29,112 bases of DNA, taken from Parcubacteria group bacterium Athens0416_74 (GTDB taxonomy: Bacteria; Patescibacteriota; Minisyncoccia; Phycocordibacterales; UBA2100). Location: contig VMEY01000010.1 of NCBI GenBank assembly GCA_007375785.1, positions 1 to 29,112 of the forward strand. The letters run 5' to 3'. The notes below the pieces were generated by a model, which searched no databases, was not told the origin of the DNA, and saw only the letters and a program-made list of their open reading frames with translations. Numbering within the stretch: position 1 is the first letter of the stretch; the number at the start of each line of letters is the position of its first letter. The translations under genes were made by a program, and so were the position numbers. Below, piece by piece: positions 6,922 through 15,507 of the stretch.

Positions 6922-9729
6922 TTATTGGAAATAGGGTGATGGGAGCCCCGCTTCAAGAGGCTTTGCGGCGCCTTGTCCAAACTTTCGTCGTATCTCCGCT
7001 TCTACTTCTTCGCGATTTTTGCCATATCGCTGATACGAAAGCGATTTCAATTCATCGATATGAGAGAAGTCGAAGTGCGGCAGATTTTGCGTCTCGATGG
7101 TAAAAGGCCGTGCCGGCGTGCCACCGACGAGGAGCGCCGCGACCGCATTTCTATTGGGCAGATTCTCGAGATCCTGCGCTGTGAATGTCGGGGCGAACTG
7201 TTTTTCCAGGAACTCCGCATCGGTAGTACCGATGCGCATCGATATCTTGGTGCCGACGTTGCCGATGACCGCGTCGCGAATATTCTCCTCGAGCTGTGCG
7301 ATGAATTGGTGTGCAATCGTGAGCGAGAGCTTGTATTTGCGCGCCTCGGAGAGAATCGTGGCAATAGAAGGTGTCGCGAAGTTCTGGAATTCGTCGATGT
7401 ACATGTAAAACACCGGTAGGTCGCCCCGCGTATCGACGCGGGAGAACGCAGCCTGCAAGAACTTCGATACGAGGATGAGGCCAAGCAGAGAGGTGTTGCG
7501 CTCGCCAAGACGCCCTTTCGAAAGGTTGGCGAGGAATATTTTCTTCGAATCCATGATTTCTCGGAAGTCGAATGCTGATTTCTCCTGCGACACGATAGGG
7601 CGCATGATGTCGTTGGCCAAAAAAACGTCGAATTTGCTCGTGATGTATGGTGCGATATCGCCGAGCGAGGCATCACCCTGCGCCTGCTCTGCAATCTTGC
7701 GCCAAAACTGCACGATGATTGGATTCGGGCATCGAGAAAGTTTGAGATCGCGGAATGCTTTGTCGGCAAACACACGCGGTATTTCGACAAACGTGGAGCC
7801 GGAATCCGGGTCTTCGACGACGAGCTGCACCGCATTGCGGTAGTACTGCTCAAACATCGGGCCAAACGCTTCGGGCACATCCGCGTACAGCTTGCGGAAG
7901 ATGCCATACACTTCGTCGACGACAAACGTCTTCATCTCGGGCTTCGAGCGGTCGTACTCGAGCATGTTGAGACCCATGGGCCGCGCAGTGTACGCAGGGT
8001 CGAAGTAAATGACGTCCTTCATGCGCTCCGGCGGGACAGACGCAAGCACGTCTTCGATGTCGTTGCCGTGCGGGTCTATGAAAGCGACGCCCTCCCCATT
8101 TTTGATGTCCTGAATAATCATGTTCTTGATGAGGCCGGTCTTACCGGTACCTGTCTGACCGATGACATAGCAGTGACGCAAGCGGTCGGCGGGCGCAAAG
8201 TGCACCGGCGTCTCGTCGGCGCCATATCGGTTGACGCCAATCGTGATGCCCTCGCCTGCCATCTCGACCGGTGCCGCCGCCTGCTTGGCCATCGAGCGCT
8301 TGAGTTCACGCGATGTCGTGACGCGCTCGGCGGTGAGGTGGAACATAGCGGTAATCTCCCCGAGCGAGAGCGGCATCGCTATAGACGTATCGAAAGAGCG
8401 ATACGTGAAGTCGCGGAGGAAATTGGAGATGCTCCAACTTCCTACGTGCTTGAAATGCAGAGAGTTGCCCCGAGGGTTTTCGTACTGGCTAAATGATGCG
8501 ATGAGATTCTCAAGCAGCTCTTTTGCCCGCGGCTCTTCTTTTGCCGATGTGACGAGGCGAATGATTGCGGGCACAATGCGCGACTTTATCTTCCTGCTTA
8601 TCTCCTCTGTGGCAACCTGGTCGGAATTGCGACGAAACTCGTTGTCGAGCTCCTTCTGATGCTGCTCCGGCATAAATATCTGCTTTGCGGCCGCATGGAG
8701 CGCCTCTCCTAGCGCTGTCTCCGACACCTTGAGTGCCTGATGTAAGTTTTTACCCTTCTCGAGCTCACGAAGTATCTTTTTGTAGTGATGGTTGTAGCGG
8801 TCACCCTCATTGGAGACCATGATTTGCATCGCTGCACCCTCGCCGTGTTTGGCGATTTTGGCGAACGCCGCGAGCGCGACGTTCATCGGGTCGTGTTCAA
8901 ACATATCCGGCGTCTTCAGGGGAAACGCCGGATGGTCGGCGAGCGTGGCATATGCTCCCGCGTGCGCGCCCTCATAGTTGAATATGTTGTAATCCCCCCT
9001 ACTCTCTGTGATTCTTGAGTTCGGAAAGACGGAGGATATGAGTCGCTCCGCGAGTGTCTTCTTACTGCGCGGCACTGCAAGGAAGAGCGCGGCTGATTCT
9101 GTGCCGTCGGAGACGGCAATCTCGAGCGCAAACCCCTCTCCGTGCCTGACAAGCGCTGAGAGCCCTGCATAGAGCTGCTCCGACGAGGCGAGGAGCTGCT
9201 CAAGCTTGACCTGTCTCGACTCTTCTTTGGTACCTTCCCCGTGAGCCTGCGGCTGTATCTCGAAGAGCACGAGCTCGAGTGCGTGCTTTACCTTTTCGGG
9301 CAACGGTAGACCCTTTTGCGGGAGTCCTTCGGCGATGTACCGCACGAGCGCGCGATGGAGGTCGTCTTCAAGGTGCGGGTTCTTCATACGCGCCGCGACG
9401 GAGAGCGCATTGCGAATACCCCTCTGCGTCACTATCTCCAAGAGACCATCGAGCTGCTTGTCGTGCGCCTCAGGCTCAAGATTGAGGATGTGACGCACGG
9501 TCTCATGCTCCGGCATGACGATAGTCTCGTGCAGTATGCGCGCCGCCGGCACATCGGAATACGCGGCGATTTCGCGCTTAGCGATACGCTCGGTTTCAAA
9601 CGCATTTGCCGGCGCATCCAGCTCCCGCTCTTTTTCCTTTACCCGCTCACGCAAATAGGCGAGCTCTTCCTCTGCGGATTTGAATTTTTCGGGCCCAGGT
9701 GCGCGCGGCCTCTCAATGCGCGGTTGCAT
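6922..9729 (-). CDS. TraG/VirD4/DUF87-like type IV secretion ATPase
   Basis: Large P-loop ATPase of the VirD4/TraG/FtsK-HerA superfamily, 935 aa. Walker A GQTGTGKT lies at 524-531, followed by VAFIDPHGNDIEDVL. Walker B YMYIDEFQNF lies near 776-784, then SEARKYKLSLTIAHQF and VGTKISMRIG, the usual core of conjugative coupling proteins. The first 500 residues are mostly charged and helical with no recognised motif, and no membrane helix is visible, unlike classical VirD4. It probably moves DNA or protein at the membrane or partners a pilus machine, but no other secretion gene is in the window. The ATG at 9729 is chosen over a TTG two codons earlier because an extended -10 ends 6 bases upstream. 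Confidence 0.87.
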   Translation of the reverse strand: MQPRIERPRAPGPEKFKSAEEELAYLRERVKEKERELDAPANAFETERIAKREIAAYSDVPAARILHETIVMPEHETVRHILNLEPEAHDKQLDGLLEIVTQRGIRNALSVAARMKNPHLEDDLHRALVRYIAEGLPQKGLPLPEKVKHALELVLFEIQPQAHGEGTKEESRQVKLEQLLASSEQLYAGLSALVRHGEGFALEIAVSDGTESAALFLAVPRSKKTLAERLISSVFPNSRITESRGDYNIFNYEGAHAGAYATLADHPAFPLKTPDMFEHDPMNVALAAFAKIAKHGEGAAMQIMVSNEGDRYNHHYKKILRELEKGKNLHQALKVSETALGEALHAAAKQIFMPEQHQKELDNEFRRNSDQVATEEISRKIKSRIVPAIIRLVTSAKEEPRAKELLENLIASFSQYENPRGNSLHFKHVGSWSISNFLRDFTYRSFDTSIAMPLSLGEITAMFHLTAERVTTSRELKRSMAKQAAAPVEMAGEGITIGVNRYGADETPVHFAPADRLRHCYVIGQTGTGKTGLIKNMIIQDIKNGEGVAFIDPHGNDIEDVLASVPPERMKDVIYFDPAYTARPMGLNMLEYDRSKPEMKTFVVDEVYGIFRKLYADVPEAFGPMFEQYYRNAVQLVVEDPDSGSTFVEIPRVFADKAFRDLKLSRCPNPIIVQFWRKIAEQAQGDASLGDIAPYITSKFDVFLANDIMRPIVSQEKSAFDFREIMDSKKIFLANLSKGRLGERNTSLLGLILVSKFLQAAFSRVDTRGDLPVFYMYIDEFQNFATPSIATILSEARKYKLSLTIAHQFIAQLEENIRDAVIGNVGTKISMRIGTTDAEFLEKQFAPTFTAQDLENLPNRNAVAALLVGGTPARPFTIETQNLPHFDFSHIDELKSLSYQRYGKNREEVEAEIRRKFGQGAAKPLEAGLPSPYFQ

Positions 9730-9735
9730 GGGCAA

Positions 9736-9744
9736 AGTATATCA
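9736..9744 (-). promoter_or_regulatory. Leaderless promoter of the type IV ATPase gene
   Basis: TG-A-TATACT, with the -10 at 9741-9736 and ATG 6 bases downstream. It also excludes the upstream TTG as start. Confidence 0.6.
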
Positions 9745-9749
9745 CTCCC

Positions 9750-11015
9750 CTATATAGACTTCGCGCCGATGTCGCGGCGCATGTGTTTGCCCTGAAATTG
9801 AATCTTGTCGGCAGCAGCATATGCGCGAGCAAGCGCGCTCTTGAGCGGACTGCCGAGCGATGAGACACCGAGCACTCTGCCGCCCGCAGTCTTTACGATG
9901 CCTCCCTCTTGCGTCGTGCCCGCATGAAAGACGACGATTTCCTCCATCTTCCCCGCTTCTTCGAGTCCTGTTATCTCAAATCCTTTCTCATATGCATCCG
10001 GGTATCCGCCTGATGCGAGCACGATATTAGCCGCGTGCATGGGGAGCCATTCCATGTTGATTTGGCCAAGCGTCTTGTCCACGACAGCGTTTAACACATC
10101 GAGGAGGTCGTTTTTCATGAGTCGCATGTACACCTGCGTCTCCGGGTCGCCAAAGCGTGCGTTAAATTCGAGGACCTTGGGTCCATTCATGGTCATGATG
10201 ATCCCCGGGAATAGCATCCCTGCGAAAGGTCCTGATTTGAATGAGAGCGCCTCAAGGGTGGGACGCACGATGGTTCTCTCTATGGAGTACATCATCTCCG
10301 GCGTCACCCACGGTACCGGTGCGATAGTGCCCATACCGCCCGTGTTTTTCCCTTGGTCGTCGTCAAGCGCACGCTTGTGGTCTTGTGCGGCTGGAAACAT
10401 CTTGAAATCGATACCGTCGCAGAGCACATGAATGGATATCTCTTGGCCCAGGAGAAATTCTTCAATGACGACCTCGTTGCCTGCCTCCTTGTGAATATGC
10501 TGCACCATAATCTCGTTGAGAGCTTTCTCTGCTTCTTCGAGTGTTGCGCAGACAGACACTCCTTTACCCAGCGCGAGCCCACTCGCTTTGACGACAATGG
10601 GTGCACCCTTGCGCCGCACATAGGCGAGCGCGGCTTCGTAGTCGGTAAACGTCTCGAAATCTGCAGTAGGAATATTGGCCTCTTTCATGAGAGCCTTGGC
10701 ATACGCTTTGGAAGATTCTATCTGGGCGGAAGCTTTTGTTGGCCCGAAGATGCGCAGATTGCGCTTGCGAAACTCATCGACAATACCGAGCGCCAGCGGG
10801 TCGTCAGGCCCGACAATCGTGAGCCCTATCGCGTTCTTCTGAACGAATTGTATGAGTGCAGGAATATCAGTCGCACTGATAGCAATATTCTCGCCGAGCT
10901 CTCGCGTGCCCGCATTTCCCGGTGCGATGAAGAGTTTGCCAAGCTTCGGAGATTGTTTGAGTTTCCACGCGAGTGCATGCTCTCTTCCCCCACCACCGAT
11001 GAGGAGCACATCCAT
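9750..11015 (-). CDS. purD: Phosphoribosylamine-glycine ligase (GAR synthetase)
   Basis: ATP-grasp enzyme joining glycine to phosphoribosylamine in purine synthesis. The 421 aa are full length: LLIGGGGREHALAWKLKQSP at the N-terminus, VVKASGLALGKGV in the ATP-grasp fold, QDHKRALDDDQGKNTGGMG, and FPGIIM followed by VLEFNARFGDPETQ near the metal site. It is the last gene of the gmk-adk-map-purD series and starts one base after the map stop. Other purine genes are not seen in the window. CPR genomes often lack the full pathway, so the source of phosphoribosylamine and the fate of the product are unclear. Confidence 0.96.
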   Translation of the reverse strand: MDVLLIGGGGREHALAWKLKQSPKLGKLFIAPGNAGTRELGENIAISATDIPALIQFVQKNAIGLTIVGPDDPLALGIVDEFRKRNLRIFGPTKASAQIESSKAYAKALMKEANIPTADFETFTDYEAALAYVRRKGAPIVVKASGLALGKGVSVCATLEEAEKALNEIMVQHIHKEAGNEVVIEEFLLGQEISIHVLCDGIDFKMFPAAQDHKRALDDDQGKNTGGMGTIAPVPWVTPEMMYSIERTIVRPTLEALSFKSGPFAGMLFPGIIMTMNGPKVLEFNARFGDPETQVYMRLMKNDLLDVLNAVVDKTLGQINMEWLPMHAANIVLASGGYPDAYEKGFEITGLEEAGKMEEIVVFHAGTTQEGGIVKTAGGRVLGVSSLGSPLKSALARAYAAADKIQFQGKHMRRDIGAKSI

Positions 11016-11016
11016 A

Positions 11017-11769
11017 CTACTCTTTGGTGATTATTTCAGGACCGTCTTTCGTAACAATGACCGTGTGTTCGGCATGTGCACTTCTTGAGCCGTCCTTCGT
11101 TCGGTACGAGTGGCCGTCTTTATCTACATAGAGCTCCCCGCTTCCGAGCGTGAACATCGGTTCGATAGCGATGACGAGACCCTCAACGAGCTTCTCCCCA
11201 CTTTTCGGAGCACCGAAATTCGGGACATGCGGCTCTTCGTGTACTTTTTTACCGACGCCATGACCGGAGAGATTCTTTGGATATCCAAATCCCTCTTTCT
11301 TCGCATAGCGCTCTACGGCATACCCAATATCTCCCGTCGTGTTGCCGACACGCGCCGCTGCAATACCGAGCGCGAGTGCCTCAAATACGCCGCGCACCAG
11401 TCGTACATCGTCTTTGCTCTGCGGCTCACCCGCGATGACCGTGACTGCATGGTCCGTATAGAGCCCTTTATGCTTGATACCAAAATCGAGACAGACTACG
11501 TCACCGTCTTGTATAACAGCGCCATTTTGTCCGGCAGGAGAATGCACGATAACGTCGTTGACTGAAAGGCACAGGCCCGATGGAAACTTTCCGTAGCCGT
11601 GGAATGCCATGATGTCGCCGTCCGCTTCTACCATCTCTCGCGCTTTTGCCTCGAGCTCCTCGCCGGTTACTCCCGGCTTCACCATCTCGGAGAGCATCCG
11701 TACGTGCCTCGCAAGTCTACGACCGCCTTCGCGTAGTATTTCTATCTCTTCTTGCGTGCGTGCAATCAT
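11017..11769 (-). CDS. map: Methionine aminopeptidase, type I
   Basis: Removes the first methionine from new proteins. The 250 aa carry the five metal ligands of the family: D in VVCLDFGIKHKGL, D in YTDHAVTV, H in LSGHGVGKKVHEEPHVPN, E in VIAIEPMF and E in SAHAEHTVIV. Its ATG overlaps the adk stop (ATGA), and its stop lies one base before purD, so all belong to one operon. map next to adk and secY is a common bacterial order. Here gmk intervenes. Confidence 0.97.
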   Translation of the reverse strand: MIARTQEEIEILREGGRRLARHVRMLSEMVKPGVTGEELEAKAREMVEADGDIMAFHGYGKFPSGLCLSVNDVIVHSPAGQNGAVIQDGDVVCLDFGIKHKGLYTDHAVTVIAGEPQSKDDVRLVRGVFEALALGIAAARVGNTTGDIGYAVERYAKKEGFGYPKNLSGHGVGKKVHEEPHVPNFGAPKSGEKLVEGLVIAIEPMFTLGSGELYVDKDGHSYRTKDGSRSAHAEHTVIVTKDGPEIITKE

Positions 11770-12359
11770 GTGAGCTTAAGTGTAGCGAGAATATTTGTAT
11801 GAATAGTCTCGACGTCAGGCTCGCCGTCGATGTGGTGAATCGCCCATCCGCACTCCTCGAGTGTTTTCATGGCGGGGACGACGTGCTCTTCATACCATGC
11901 AAATCTATTCGCAATAGCTTCATCTTTGGCATCGTCGGCACGACCGCGTGCAATAAGGCGCTCTTTGGCGCTTGCCGGGGTGAGCTCAAGTGAGAGTACG
12001 TGGAGGTTTGTGCGACCCCACAGACGCATCATGTCATCGGCAGCACGTGACTGGTCGGGCCTGCGGCATGTGCCGTCGAGAATCAGATGCTGGCTACCGT
12101 CGAAAGATTCGTTGAGCATGCCTGTGAGCAAATATATCGGCATGAATGACGGCACGAGACCGCCCGAAGAAACTATTTCTCCGGTCTTCTGCGCAAGCGA
12201 CGTGCCGCTTTGCATAAACGCGCGAAGCAAATTGCCCATCTCAGGACGGACAACGCCGTGCGCAGCGTCATTTTCTTTCAAATATTCCTCCAAAAGCTCG
12301 GCCTGAGTACCTTTGCCTGAGCCGGATATGCCGAAGAAAGCGACAGTGAGGGGTTCCAT
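11766..12359 (-). CDS. adk: Adenylate kinase (short lid)
   Basis: Interconverts ATP, ADP and AMP. The P-loop GISGSGKGTQ is near residue 10, the AMP region GNLLRAFMQSG near 42, ILDGTCRRPDQ takes the place of the usual DGFPRT, and RLIARGRADDAKDEAIANRF carries the lid arginines. At 197 aa with no zinc lid it is a short form. The variant DGTCRRPDQ motif is unusual but consistent with adenylate kinases of reduced genomes. The start lies one base after the gmk stop. TATACT at 12375-12370, ten bases before the ATG, might be an internal promoter but also encodes gmk codons. Confidence 0.9.
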   Translation of the reverse strand: MEPLTVAFFGISGSGKGTQAELLEEYLKENDAAHGVVRPEMGNLLRAFMQSGTSLAQKTGEIVSSGGLVPSFMPIYLLTGMLNESFDGSQHLILDGTCRRPDQSRAADDMMRLWGRTNLHVLSLELTPASAKERLIARGRADDAKDEAIANRFAWYEEHVVPAMKTLEECGWAIHHIDGEPDVETIHTNILATLKLT

Positions 12360-12360
12360 A

Positions 12361-12942
12361 TTACGAGAGAGTATAGCCCTCCTTGCGCATTATTTCTATG
12401 ACGTCATCGATAGTCTCGCTGAGCTTCCCGTCGGCATTCACGACGCGGTAGTCGTACTCCGGCGCATGCACGCGAAGCTCGTTTTCAGTGATTTTCATGC
12501 GCGCATCGAGCTCTTTTTGAGACCACTCAGGATTTCGGGAGCGAAGACGCCCGCGGAATTGCTCGATGGACTCCGGCATGATGAATATCGTCGTCGCGCC
12601 GTATCGCTCTTTGAGCAAGCGAGCACCTTCGATGTCGACCTGTGCGTACACAATTTTCCCCGCTTTGATGTGCTTATCGAGATCCGGCGTGTAGATGCCG
12701 TAGTACGTACCAAGAGCAGGCACGAAGCGATGCTCTGGGATGTGCCCTGCTGAGAGCTCTTGATCAAATCGCTCTTGCGTAAAGAAGTGGTAATCGACAC
12801 CGTCGACTTCTCCCGGACGCATCACGCGCGTAGTCGCCGTCACGAGTCGCACGCCGTTGTGGTAGCGTTCGAGAATCCTACTGATGATTGCGTTCTTGCC
12901 GCTTCCGCTCGGACCCGCGATGACTATGACTTGTTTAGACAT
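12361..12942 (-). CDS. gmk: Guanylate kinase
   Basis: Phosphorylates GMP to GDP. The 193 aa show the P-loop VIAGPSGSGKN, ATTRVMRPGEVDGVDYHFF in the GMP-binding part, KIVYAQVDIEGARLLK, IFIMPESIEQFRGRLRSRN and the C-terminal lid. The ATG at 12942 is preferred over an in-frame TTG seven codons earlier because the -10 TAGATT overlaps that longer reading, and the conserved strand begins directly after MSKQ. It is the first gene of gmk-adk-map-purD. Confidence 0.96.
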   Translation of the reverse strand: MSKQVIVIAGPSGSGKNAIISRILERYHNGVRLVTATTRVMRPGEVDGVDYHFFTQERFDQELSAGHIPEHRFVPALGTYYGIYTPDLDKHIKAGKIVYAQVDIEGARLLKERYGATTIFIMPESIEQFRGRLRSRNPEWSQKELDARMKITENELRVHAPEYDYRVVNADGKLSETIDDVIEIMRKEGYTLS

Positions 12943-12949
12943 TGTGCGA

Positions 12950-12977
12950 AATCTATCATCCAAGCTGGTATTATCAA
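12950..12977 (-). promoter_or_regulatory. Promoter of gmk-adk-map-purD
   Basis: TTGATA (12977-12972), 16-bp spacer, TG-A-TAGATT (-10 at 12955-12950), ATG 7 bases downstream. Its -35 overlaps an extended -10 on the + strand (12966-12974). Confidence 0.65.
12966..12974 (+). promoter_or_regulatory. Extended -10 for the rod-shaped candidate RNA
   Basis: TG-G-TATTAT, predicted start near 12981, at the foot of the rod. No good -35 is seen. Confidence 0.45.
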
Positions 12978-13097
12978 AATCAATTCAGAGGCCCCAGATA
13001 CGAGGCGCGGAGAAAGTGGAGCGGGAGACGTACATCAGTACGATGACCGCGACACAGAGGCTCCGCAACGAAGCAGACGGGGCCTATCAATTGATTT
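12977..13097 (+). ncRNA. Candidate rod-shaped structured RNA of about 115 nt
   Basis: Almost the whole gap between gmk and secY folds into one rod. Paired in order: AAATCAATT (12977-12985) with 13089-13097; AGGCCCC (12989-12995) with 13079-13085; an 11x12 internal loop; GCGGAG (13007-13012) with 13061-13066; GTG (13016-13018) with 13053-13055; a tandem GA/GA; GCGG (13021-13024) with 13047-13050; a GAGA/ATGA loop; CGTAC (13029-13033) with 13038-13042, capped by ATCA. GA-rich internal loops favour + strand RNA. On the - strand the element begins right after the secY stop and ends in TTTT, so it may instead act as that operon's terminator. The 3' edge overlaps the secY stop codon. No known family recognised. 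Confidence 0.6.
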
Positions 13098-14357
13098 AGT
13101 ATTCGCGGATTGATGTCTGCGCGTCGACTTTCTTTACAAGGTCGAGCACGACTGAGACGACGATGAGGAGCGCGGTGCCACCTATGGTGAGTGCGGTGAT
13201 GCCGGTGATTCCCTGGAGGACTATCGGAAGCACGGCGAGGAACCCGAGGAAGAGTGCGCCGACGAGCGTGATGCGCGTAATGATGTTGCCCAAGTACTCG
13301 GAGGTCGTGCCGCCCGGTCGGACGCCGGGGATAAACGCGCCGTTCTTCTGCAAGTTCTTCGCAATCTGATGAGGCTCAAAGGTAATCGCGGTGTAGAAGT
13401 ACGTGAAGATTACCACCAACAGGAAGTACAGAGAGCCGTATACCCACTGATTCGAAAGACCATTGACGACTGCGGTGGCGCCGCTCGAGAGCCACGGAAT
13501 GGTCGACTGGGCCAGGAATGTGGCGATCATCTGCGGGAAGAGCAGGAACGAGAGCGCGAAGATTATCGGCATGACGCCCGCCTGATTTACACGTAGCGGC
13601 AGGTACGTGGAGATGCCGCCGAGAACCTTGTTGCCGCGGACACGGCGCGCATAGGTCACCGGTATCGGGCGCTCGGACTCCGTGATAAATACCACGCCAG
13701 CCATGATGACCAGGGCCGCTGCGATGAAGCCGATGTACGTCGGGAGCTGTGATATGTCGAATGCGAAGAGTGCCTGAGCAATCTGTGCAGGAATTGCCGA
13801 CACGATACCAGCGAAGATGATGAGCGAGACGCCGTTGCCGACACCAAATTCCGTGATGAGCTCGCCAATCCACATGAGGAGTATCGAACCGGCAGCGATG
13901 ACGACCATGTTGGTAGCGAATCCAAGTGGTGTGAGCGCAGGGACGATGCCGTTTTGCTGGAGGAGGAGCAAGAAATGAATGCGAGCGGTATGGTGAGGTA
14001 GCGAGAGTACATCGCAAAGCGCTGACGACCCGCATCTCCCTCTTCCTGGTACATCTCTTTGAGCTTCGGGATGAGCACCGTCATGAGCTGCATCACGATA
14101 GATGCGGTGATGTACGGGCCGACACCGAGCATGACTATCGAGAGATTTGAGAAACCACCTCCCGAGAAGATGTTGAGAAGACCGAGGAATTGATTGTTGG
14201 CGAGAAGCGCATCAAGAGATGCGATGCTCACGCCCGGTATAGGAATAGCGGCAAGGAGTCGGAAGACCACGAGCGCGCCGAGCACAAAAAGGATGCGCTT
14301 GCGCAACGTCTCGTCTCCGAAGACGAGCTTTGTTTTCCTCAAGAATGTTTCAAACAT
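13096..14357 (-). CDS. secY: Protein translocase subunit SecY, one frameshift
   Basis: Channel subunit of the Sec translocon in the inner membrane. The first frame (from 14357) reads KRILFVLGALVVFRLLAAIP through YSRYLTIPLAFIS. The second, ending at 13096, continues LLLLQQNGIVPALTPLGF, GELITEFGVGNGVSLIIFAGI, ERPIPVTYARR and NLQKNGAFIPGVRPGG. One missing T in the TTT run at 13975-13973 explains the break. Restoring it gives about 420 aa, normal for SecY. Because SecY is essential, a sequencing error is likelier than a dead gene. It is the last gene of the S14-to-SecY unit. Confidence 0.93.
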
Positions 14358-14368
14358 ACGAGTTTCTA

Positions 14369-14875
14369 TTAGGCCTTCTTGGCACTCTTTTTAGCAGGTC
14401 TTGCTACTTTTTTAGGCTTCTCAGTAGGAGTCAGGAGGGCTATGCTGCCGCCGGCTTTTTCTATCGCTGCACGGGCGCTGCCGGAGACTGTGCAGCCCAC
14501 CACTGAAAACTTCTTTGAGCTTTCCCCTGCCACTATCTTGGCGCGATCTCTGCGTCCAATAAGACCGCTCGCGACGAGTGTCGTGCGAGAAATCTCGGCG
14601 CCACTGTCGAAGTATTTGTCGAGCTTGCTGAGGGACACGGCAACCATGGTCGGCTGCATCGATTTCACGGTGTGAGCACGGTTCTTACCGTAGCCGCGGC
14701 GCTTCGGGAGCTTCTTGATGATGTCGCGCATTTCAGGGCGGCGCTTGTTACCGGCGCGCGCTGTCTGACCCTTTCCTCCGCGGCCCGACTGCTTGCCACG
14801 TGTCGAAGACTGACCACGACCTACGCGGCGATACGGACGCTTTCCTGTTCGCTTGAGCATGTTGAGAGTAGCCAT
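14369..14875 (-). CDS. rplO: 50S ribosomal protein L15 (uL15)
   Basis: Late-assembly protein of the large subunit, 168 aa. RRVGRGQSSTRGKQSGRGGKG is the glycine-rich N-terminal signature, followed by RRPEMRDIIKKLPKRRGYG and the C-terminal GSIALLTPTE. A Lys/Ala-rich tail closes the protein. The ATG at 14875 is chosen because family members start with a short run before L-x-x-x-x-R-x-R. AAGGA nine bases upstream may act as a ribosome site, or may be only the end of rpsE. L15 follows S5 directly: the L30 gene usually found between them is absent. Confidence 0.97.
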   Translation of the reverse strand: MATLNMLKRTGKRPYRRVGRGQSSTRGKQSGRGGKGQTARAGNKRRPEMRDIIKKLPKRRGYGKNRAHTVKSMQPTMVAVSLSKLDKYFDSGAEISRTTLVASGLIGRRDRAKIVAGESSKKFSVVGCTVSGSARAAIEKAGGSIALLTPTEKPKKVARPAKKSAKKA

Positions 14876-14876
14876 A

Positions 14877-15503
14877 TTATTTCTTCCTTGAGTCGGAAAC
14901 ACTGCGCAGTGCTGCGATTGCGGCGCGCGCATTGTTTATCGGATTCTTGCTGCGAGAGAGGAGCTTTGCCGTGACATCGGAGACGCCGGCGAGTTCGAGG
15001 ACCGTACGCACGGATGAACCAGCGACGAGACCGCGACCCGGTGAAGGACGGATTTCAACGACCGATGCGCAGTACTTTGCCTCGACGTTGTGTGCGATTG
15101 AGCGGTTCTTGGTGAGATTGAGCTGTATCATGTTGCGCTTTGCGTGACGTGTCGCCTTCTCGATGGCGAGCGCGGTGTCCGCAGCTTTCCCTACTCCCAC
15201 GCCTACGCGGCCCTTTTTATCGCCAAGCACGAGTGCCGCAGAGAAATTGAAGCGGCGACCTCCTGCCATGACGCGGGCGACGCGGCGGATACCGATCATC
15301 TTTGAATCAAATTCCGAGCGGCGTTCTTCGCGCTGCGGACCGCGGCCCCTCGAGCCACCACGCTGACCACCTCCTCCGCGACGGTCCCTGTCGGAAGCGC
15401 GGCGCTGTGGGCGCGCTACTTCTGTAGGTGCTGCAACAGCCTCGACGACCGGTGCGTCTGTAGCGATGACCTGCTCCATATTCGTTTCGTTAGTGTCAGT
15501 CAT
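14877..15503 (-). CDS. rpsE: 30S ribosomal protein S5 (uS5) with RG-rich N-terminus
   Basis: Small-subunit protein involved in decoding accuracy and mRNA unwinding, 208 aa. The core runs from about 68: RVARVMAGGRRFNFSAALVLGD, GRVGVGVGKAADTALAIEKA, VEIRPSPGRGLVAGSSVRTVLELAGV, and AKLLSRSKNPINNARAAIAAL. The first 65 residues are an extension ending in a block rich in R, G and Q, of a kind seen in RNA-binding tails. Its role is unknown. The ATG at 15503 is chosen because it lies just past the rplR stop. Upstream it has only an A/T-rich stretch. Confidence 0.97.
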   Translation of the reverse strand: MTDTNETNMEQVIATDAPVVEAVAAPTEVARPQRRASDRDRRGGGGQRGGSRGRGPQREERRSEFDSKMIGIRRVARVMAGGRRFNFSAALVLGDKKGRVGVGVGKAADTALAIEKATRHAKRNMIQLNLTKNRSIAHNVEAKYCASVVEIRPSPGRGLVAGSSVRTVLELAGVSDVTAKLLSRSKNPINNARAAIAALRSVSDSRKK

Positions 15504-15507
15504 ATAA

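Noticed and set aside
12370..12375. TATACT as an internal promoter for adk
   Set aside because: It encodes Tyr-Thr of gmk, lacks TG and -35, and adk is already coupled to gmk by a one-base gap. Kept only as a remark.
13067..13078. GAAGCAG in the rod-shaped RNA as a sign of SRP RNA
   Set aside because: In SRP RNA it lies beside a GNRA-type apical loop. Here it is in a distant internal loop and the cap is ATCA, so the signature is not met.
13965..13980. Programmed -1 frameshift in secY
   Set aside because: No slippery heptamer or downstream stem is evident, and secY is not known to use recoding. A missing T in the run is simpler.
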